In this document: piece by piece, positions 60,373-64,000 of the stretch
Numbering within the stretch: position 1 is the stretch's first letter
How the letters are laid out: every line of letters begins with the position of its first letter
Assembly (NCBI GenBank): GCA_001310455.1
Contig: BAXG01000014.1
Coordinates: 44,963 to 108,962, forward strand
DNA from: Photobacterium sp. JCM 19050
Lineage (GTDB): Bacteria; Pseudomonadota; Gammaproteobacteria; Enterobacterales; Vibrionaceae
Length of the DNA: 64,000 bases
Direction: 5' to 3'
Program-made: the position numbers and the translations under genes
The notes under the pieces: generated by a model
What the model was told of the DNA's origin: nothing
The model's input: the letters and a program-made list of their open reading frames with translations, nothing else
Databases searched by the model: none

Positions 60373-61317
60373 GGCAGCACAACCTGCGCAGGTAAACCCG
60401 CAGGTAAACCGGCGGCATTGTCGTCAAGTTGCACTTCCATCTCTACATCAGCCTCGCCCGGTCGTTTTCAGTTAACGCATAGTAAGGAGAGAAAACAGAT
60501 TCGGCTGAGATCCAGCGTACATGACCTTCGAATACCGCTTCACTGCCGTCAACTTGCACTTCCAGCTTCTGCCCGACTTTCAGGTTGATACGCTCTGGTT
60601 CAGGCACATAAACCCTGGCATAGGGGCTGCCGTCAGCCAGTAACACCGCCACTGGCGCGCCGGCAGGGACTCGCTCCCCCTGAAACCACGGCAGCGAGTC
60701 AATCCAACCGCTTGCAGGTGCAGTAAGGCGTGTTTCATCCAGTTTGTGTTGTGCCGCCTCCACGCCGGACTGCGCTTCCAACACCGCCATTGTGGCCTGC
60801 TCAATCTGTTCAGCCCGAGTGCCGGCTTTCAGCAATGCCAGGTGCTGCTTCGCTTCTTCAAGATGCGCCTCTGAACTGTCCCTGAGTGCTCTGGCACTGT
60901 CCAACTCAGCTTTTCCCTGTACACCGCGCTTCACCAAGGACTGGTACGCACAAAATGCTTCTTGGCGTCTTCAAGGGTCGCTTCCGCCCCGTCCACCCGC
61001 GCCACAGCGGCGGCGATATCTTCTTTCCGCGGGCCACTTTTCAGCTCATCCAAACGGGCACTTGCGCTGGCGAGTACCGCTTTTGCCCTGTTAAGCTCGG
61101 TCGTCGCCAATGTACGGTCCAAACGGCCAATATCCTCGCCTTTTTTCACCTCTTGTCCTTCCCTGACGTTCAGAGCAACCAATGTTTCGGACAACGGCGC
61201 GGAAACAAGGTACCGATCCATTTCCAATGTCCCCAGGGCAAGGTTCCCTTCGTCCTTCTGGCAGCCTGCCAGGACAAAACCCAGAAGCAGTAGCAGCAAA
61301 GTTTTTGATTGAGTCAT
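60369..61317 (-). CDS. HlyD-family membrane fusion lipoprotein, YbhG-like, two frameshifts
   Basis: About 316 codons from ATG 61317. Lipobox LGFVLAGC. The biotinyl-lipoyl and alpha-hairpin regions (LNRAKAVLASASARLDEL..., LEEAKQHLALLKAG) run to about 60955 in one frame and go on in a second; the end (VEMEVQLDDNAAGLPAGLPAQVVLP) is in a third, from about 60460. It links the inner-membrane pump to an outer-membrane channel. Earlier in-frame codons lie in the regulator gene; 61317 is the natural start. Confidence 0.88.
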
Positions 61318-61330
61318 GATTTCATCCTGA

Positions 61331-61991
61331 TTATTGACTGTTGTCTTTGGTTGATTTGTCCGGCGCGTTGTCAGTGAGCATGCCCTTTTTAAGAACATTT
61401 CCGTTATGCATCGCTAACTTAGTCAGTGTTTCCTGTGACATATCTACACCCAGCTTGGCCAGCAATTGCGGCGGTGCAAGAAAAGGAAAGACAGTCATGC
61501 TGATGAACGAGAGCCGGGCAAATTCGGGGTTTATGCCGTCTTTTAACTGGTGATTAGCAACAAGTGAGTGTAGTAGCCACTGTTGGGAGGTCTGAATAAG
61601 GTCGTTAAACACGCCTTCTGTGATCTGCCTTGGTGCTTCGCTTTCATCCATCATCATGCGCGTACCAGCAATTTGGGAAGATCCGGCTGGGTGCCATTAT
61701 TTCGTAGTACGTGCCAATGATGTCTTCAATATCTGACTGCTGAGGGTTTCTCGAAGCCTGCTGAAGTTTTGCTAACATTGGCGCGAGAGAATCCCGCAAC
61801 ATGGCCTCGTAGAGACCGGCCTTATCGCGAAAGTAATAACGGATAAGTGCCGCATTGACACCGGCTTCCGCCGCCAACATTCGGGTAGATACGCGGTTAT
61901 AGGGATAAGAGACGAACAATTTCCGCGCTGAATCGACTAAAAGTTGTCTGGCCTGAGTATCGCCGGAGGGGCGGCCGGGTCGCTTGCTCAT
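61331..61991 (-). CDS. TetR-family regulator, CecR (YbiH)-like, one frameshift
   Basis: About 220 codons. N-terminal TetR HTH (RPGRPSGDTQARQLLVDSA..STRMLAAEAGVNAALIRYYF). The frame breaks near 61675, between APSRIFPNC in one frame and MMMDESEAPRQI in the other. The C-terminal ligand-binding half follows. It heads the operon with the YbhG-, YbhF- and YbhS/R-like genes, the same arrangement as E. coli cecR-ybhGFSR, so it probably represses the operon. Confidence 0.9.
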
Positions 61992-62108
61992 GGGAACTCC
62001 ACGAATTAATCACATGATTAATATAGTAAGCAATCCGGTAGTTATTAGAAGGGAAATTATTCGCCAAAACAGGCGGATTTGATTAATTAAACCCGCCCGG
62101 TATCTCGC

Positions 62109-62654
62109 TCAGAGCGCGACGGACAACAGGGTTTCGTCACCCTGCAAAGTGAGAACAGAAAGCACATCGTTTTCCAGCAAGCCATACGAAGGCACACCAT
62201 CACCACGGGGAATTGTCGTCGAGCCCGGGTTGAAGTGAATATGCTCGCCAACTTGTCCGGCAACCGGAATATGGGTATGACCATAGGCCAGCACATCTCC
62301 CTTCGCCATGGGAGGCAGATTATCCGGGCCGAAGATATGACCGTGGGTCAGGAAGAAACGTCGCCCTGGCATAAGGACAGTTTGCCAGGCTGCGGTAATG
62401 GGAAATTGGCAGAGCATCTGGTCTACTTCACTGTCACAGTTGCCTCGCACGGCAATAATTTTATCTGCTTCACTGTTCAGTAACTCTGCCACCGCTGCTG
62501 GGTTGTAGCTGTCCGGAATAGCATTGCGCGGGCCATGATACAGAAGGTCACCGAGCAGGATTAACCAATCTGCCCCACTCTCTCTGAACTTGGCAATCAC
62601 CTGTTCTGCTGCATTGGCAGAGCCATGCAAATCAGATGCGAAGAAAAGTTTCAT
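62109..62654 (-). CDS. yfcE: Metallophosphoesterase YfcE
   Basis: 181 residues; start MKLFFASDLHG (62654) fits the E. coli protein, and 62678 is an upstream in-frame ATG. Metal motifs: DLHGS, GDLLYHGPRN, GNCDSEVD, THGH and YGHTHIP. Acts on phosphodiesters in vitro. Intact. Confidence 0.95.
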   Translation of the reverse strand: MKLFFASDLHGSANAAEQVIAKFRESGADWLILLGDLLYHGPRNAIPDSYNPAAVAELLNSEADKIIAVRGNCDSEVDQMLCQFPITAAWQTVLMPGRRFFLTHGHIFGPDNLPPMAKGDVLAYGHTHIPVAGQVGEHIHFNPGSTTIPRGDGVPSYGLLENDVLSVLTLQGDETLLSVAL

Positions 62655-62766
62655 CTGCTTGTTGTCCTGTTGGTACAAAAGACGTATTGAGTCCTGACAG
62701 GGACTATACGCGTTTAAAGCGCAGTTTCAATCCCGGTCAGAAGCAGATGTTCACTGGAAAAGGCGG

Positions 62767-63180
62767 TTATGGTGTGTCGATTTGAATGAAGATAGATTCA
62801 CGCCGTTCATCAGCGTAAGCCAGCTCGACATGGGTATCGGCTGCGATAGTTTTTAACTGCCCCGGTTCCATCTCATACGGCAGCAACACTTTAATTGATC
62901 TAATGCTCAGGGATTTTGCAAGACGAACCAACCGGGCAATATTTTCTTCATCACTGACACGGGTAGACAAATGGAACGCCGCCAGTTCGTGAAACTGATC
63001 TGAATTGGATTGATCTGAAGAGACTTTAGCCTGCCATGCCACGTTAAATACCGGCATGATAGATTTAATCGCCTGATAAAAAGTCCATTTTCTTTTTGGC
63101 GCATCACAGAGGAAGTGGGTGTAGTCAAACTCTACAACTGCGGATTGCACTTCCTTGGATGAGGCTGAACAAATGTCCAT
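62767..63180 (-). CDS. Uncharacterised protein
   Basis: 137 residues from ATG 63180 (AGGAA upstream); an ATG at 63195 is an alternative. No signal peptide and no domain is recognised. It contains regular alternation of helix and strand, with LVRLAKSLSIRSIKVLLPYE in the middle. The upstream region to 63388 is AT-rich. Confidence 0.55.
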   Translation of the reverse strand: MDICSASSKEVQSAVVEFDYTHFLCDAPKRKWTFYQAIKSIMPVFNVAWQAKVSSDQSNSDQFHELAAFHLSTRVSDEENIARLVRLAKSLSIRSIKVLLPYEMEPGQLKTIAADTHVELAYADERRESIFIQIDTP

Positions 63181-63388
63181 ACATATTCCTCGCAATCTGA
63201 ACAGCTAACTGAACACCATCACTATAAACAGGTTTGGATTAGGCAAACAACCAAATTTTCATTTAAAAATTAACGCTTTACATCACATTTTCATTTCGCG
63301 CACATAATAAACAAATTGCGATCAATGTCGAAACATATCTCGCGCACGGGTGCGAGCCCAATTTGGCTCACACTCCATGCAATACCGC

Positions 63389-63776
63389 TTACAGTGCTTT
63401 GTAAACGACTTTGTTGCCAGCCAACTGGATGCGTTCTGCAACGCCTTCTTCTGTCAGCTTTTTCAGTGCGCCTGTCGCCCAGGAGGCAGCTTTGCCATCT
63501 TCCTGACCCGCAGCCAGACCGATACCCTTAGTTGATACCTTCAGGATTTGCGCGAAGGATGTCCAGTACTTGCTGTTGCTTAGGAGTCAGGGCGACATCA
63601 GAGGTGACAGCATCTTTAGATTGGGCTGGCTCTGCCTTCTGCGCAACAGGCTTTTCTACTACTGGCTTAGCGACAGTTTTGGCAACTGGCTTTTTCGCCG
63701 TAACAGCTGTCATTACCAGGGTGCTTCTGGATTTGTTCAGTTTGAGTTTTACTTTACGTTTGTGTGAAAGTTTCAT
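63389..63776 (-). CDS. Lys/Ala-rich basic protein with winged-helix-like C-terminus, one frameshift
   Basis: About 128 codons from ATG 63776. The first third is basic (MKLSHKRKVKLKLNKSRS), then an Ala/Lys/Pro/Val linker, then LTPKQQQVLDILRANPEGIN. A loss of two bases near 63530 (AACACT to AACT) gives a stop; the frame resumes as TKGIGLAAGQEDGKAASWATGALKKL and ends NKVVYKAL. The C-terminal part looks like a small HTH or winged-helix DNA-binding domain. Function unknown. Confidence 0.65.
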
Positions 63777-64000
63777 TGATCAGTCCTACTCCGGTGCATG
63801 ACCACTACGCCCACGAGATGCAACGGGGCAAAAGAAAGCGGGATTTATATCAGAAATTGCCTATTTTTGACAATTCCATTGCTTTGTCCGGATAAAAACT
63901 GACCAAATCAGGAGGATATGTACATTTTCCCTTGCCAATGATCACCTTTTCCAGACAGGACGTATACTTGGAAAAGCAGTATGCCCAAACCACCTCAAGG
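63777..64000. repeat. Right-hand end of the window: AT-rich region with half of a dispersed repeat (63980-64000)
   Basis: TATGCCCAAACCACCTCAAGG at 63980-64000 matches, with one change, the reverse of the right end of the repeat at 49227-49304; the window cuts the copy. No gene is seen in the rest. Confidence 0.6.

Noticed and set aside
1..64000. CRISPR arrays, phage genes, integrases, transposases, rRNA
   Set aside because: None recognised on either strand. The only dispersed repeats are the short TATACCC family, which is not spaced like a CRISPR array.

Overview
The window looks like a chromosomal segment of a marine member of the Vibrionaceae, probably near Grimontia, Enterovibrio or Photobacterium. 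The basis is selD-mnmH, CheV, MotCD, a Vibrio-type porin, NorR, a close relative of the Vibrio chitin-oligosaccharide-binding protein, and a short dispersed repeat with TATACCCAA ends. Genus is inference. At least 20 genes carry single-base or dinucleotide frameshifts, many of them housekeeping genes, so the assembly probably contains many indel errors. I annotate those genes as one CDS each and mark the breaks.

Layout. 1-5.3 kb: a permease cut by the left edge, with a sigma-54 promoter, beside a histidine kinase / sigma-54 response regulator / periplasmic binding protein operon. 5.6-9.5 kb: a remnant of a discoidin-domain gene and an intact secreted GH29 alpha-L-fucosidase. 9.5-17.6 kb: an AcoR-like sigma-54 activator divergent from a glycerol-type ABC importer (glpSTPQUV), which has its own sigma-54 promoter. 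17.7-28.4 kb: two tandem related GH20 hexosaminidases, a chemoreceptor, a Crp/Fnr-type regulator and an orphan CBP-like binding protein. With the fucosidase these suggest capture of host or animal glycans.

28.8-36.8 kb: selD-mnmH (2-selenouridine in tRNA), a PEP-CTERM protein, an unknown membrane-anchored protein with a lipase, a porin, and a cupin gene broken by a nonsense codon and a dispersed repeat. 36.9-39 kb: an octaheme HAO-family cytochrome with a NapC/NirT-type tetraheme quinol dehydrogenase. 39.5-43 kb: MarC, two tRNA-Val(GAC), an exported MTA/SAH nucleosidase, and MotC/MotD stator genes. 43.2-45.3 kb: norR divergent from a small membrane protein gene with a sigma-54 promoter and two NorR-type sites.

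45.4-64 kb: a lipoprotein, a methyltransferase, CheV, a TauD-like dioxygenase, the YegD chaperone, an Asp/Glu racemase-like protein, alpha-carbonic anhydrase, a RecQ-type helicase, an HrpB-like helicase, YegP, a cytochrome c, a CecR/YbhGFSR-like drug-efflux operon, YfcE and small uncharacterised proteins.

Three separate sigma-54 activator/promoter pairs (2.3-5.3 kb with 0.8 kb; 9.5-11.6 kb; 43.6-45.3 kb) are the most distinctive regulatory feature. No CRISPR array, integrase, transposase or prophage was seen.
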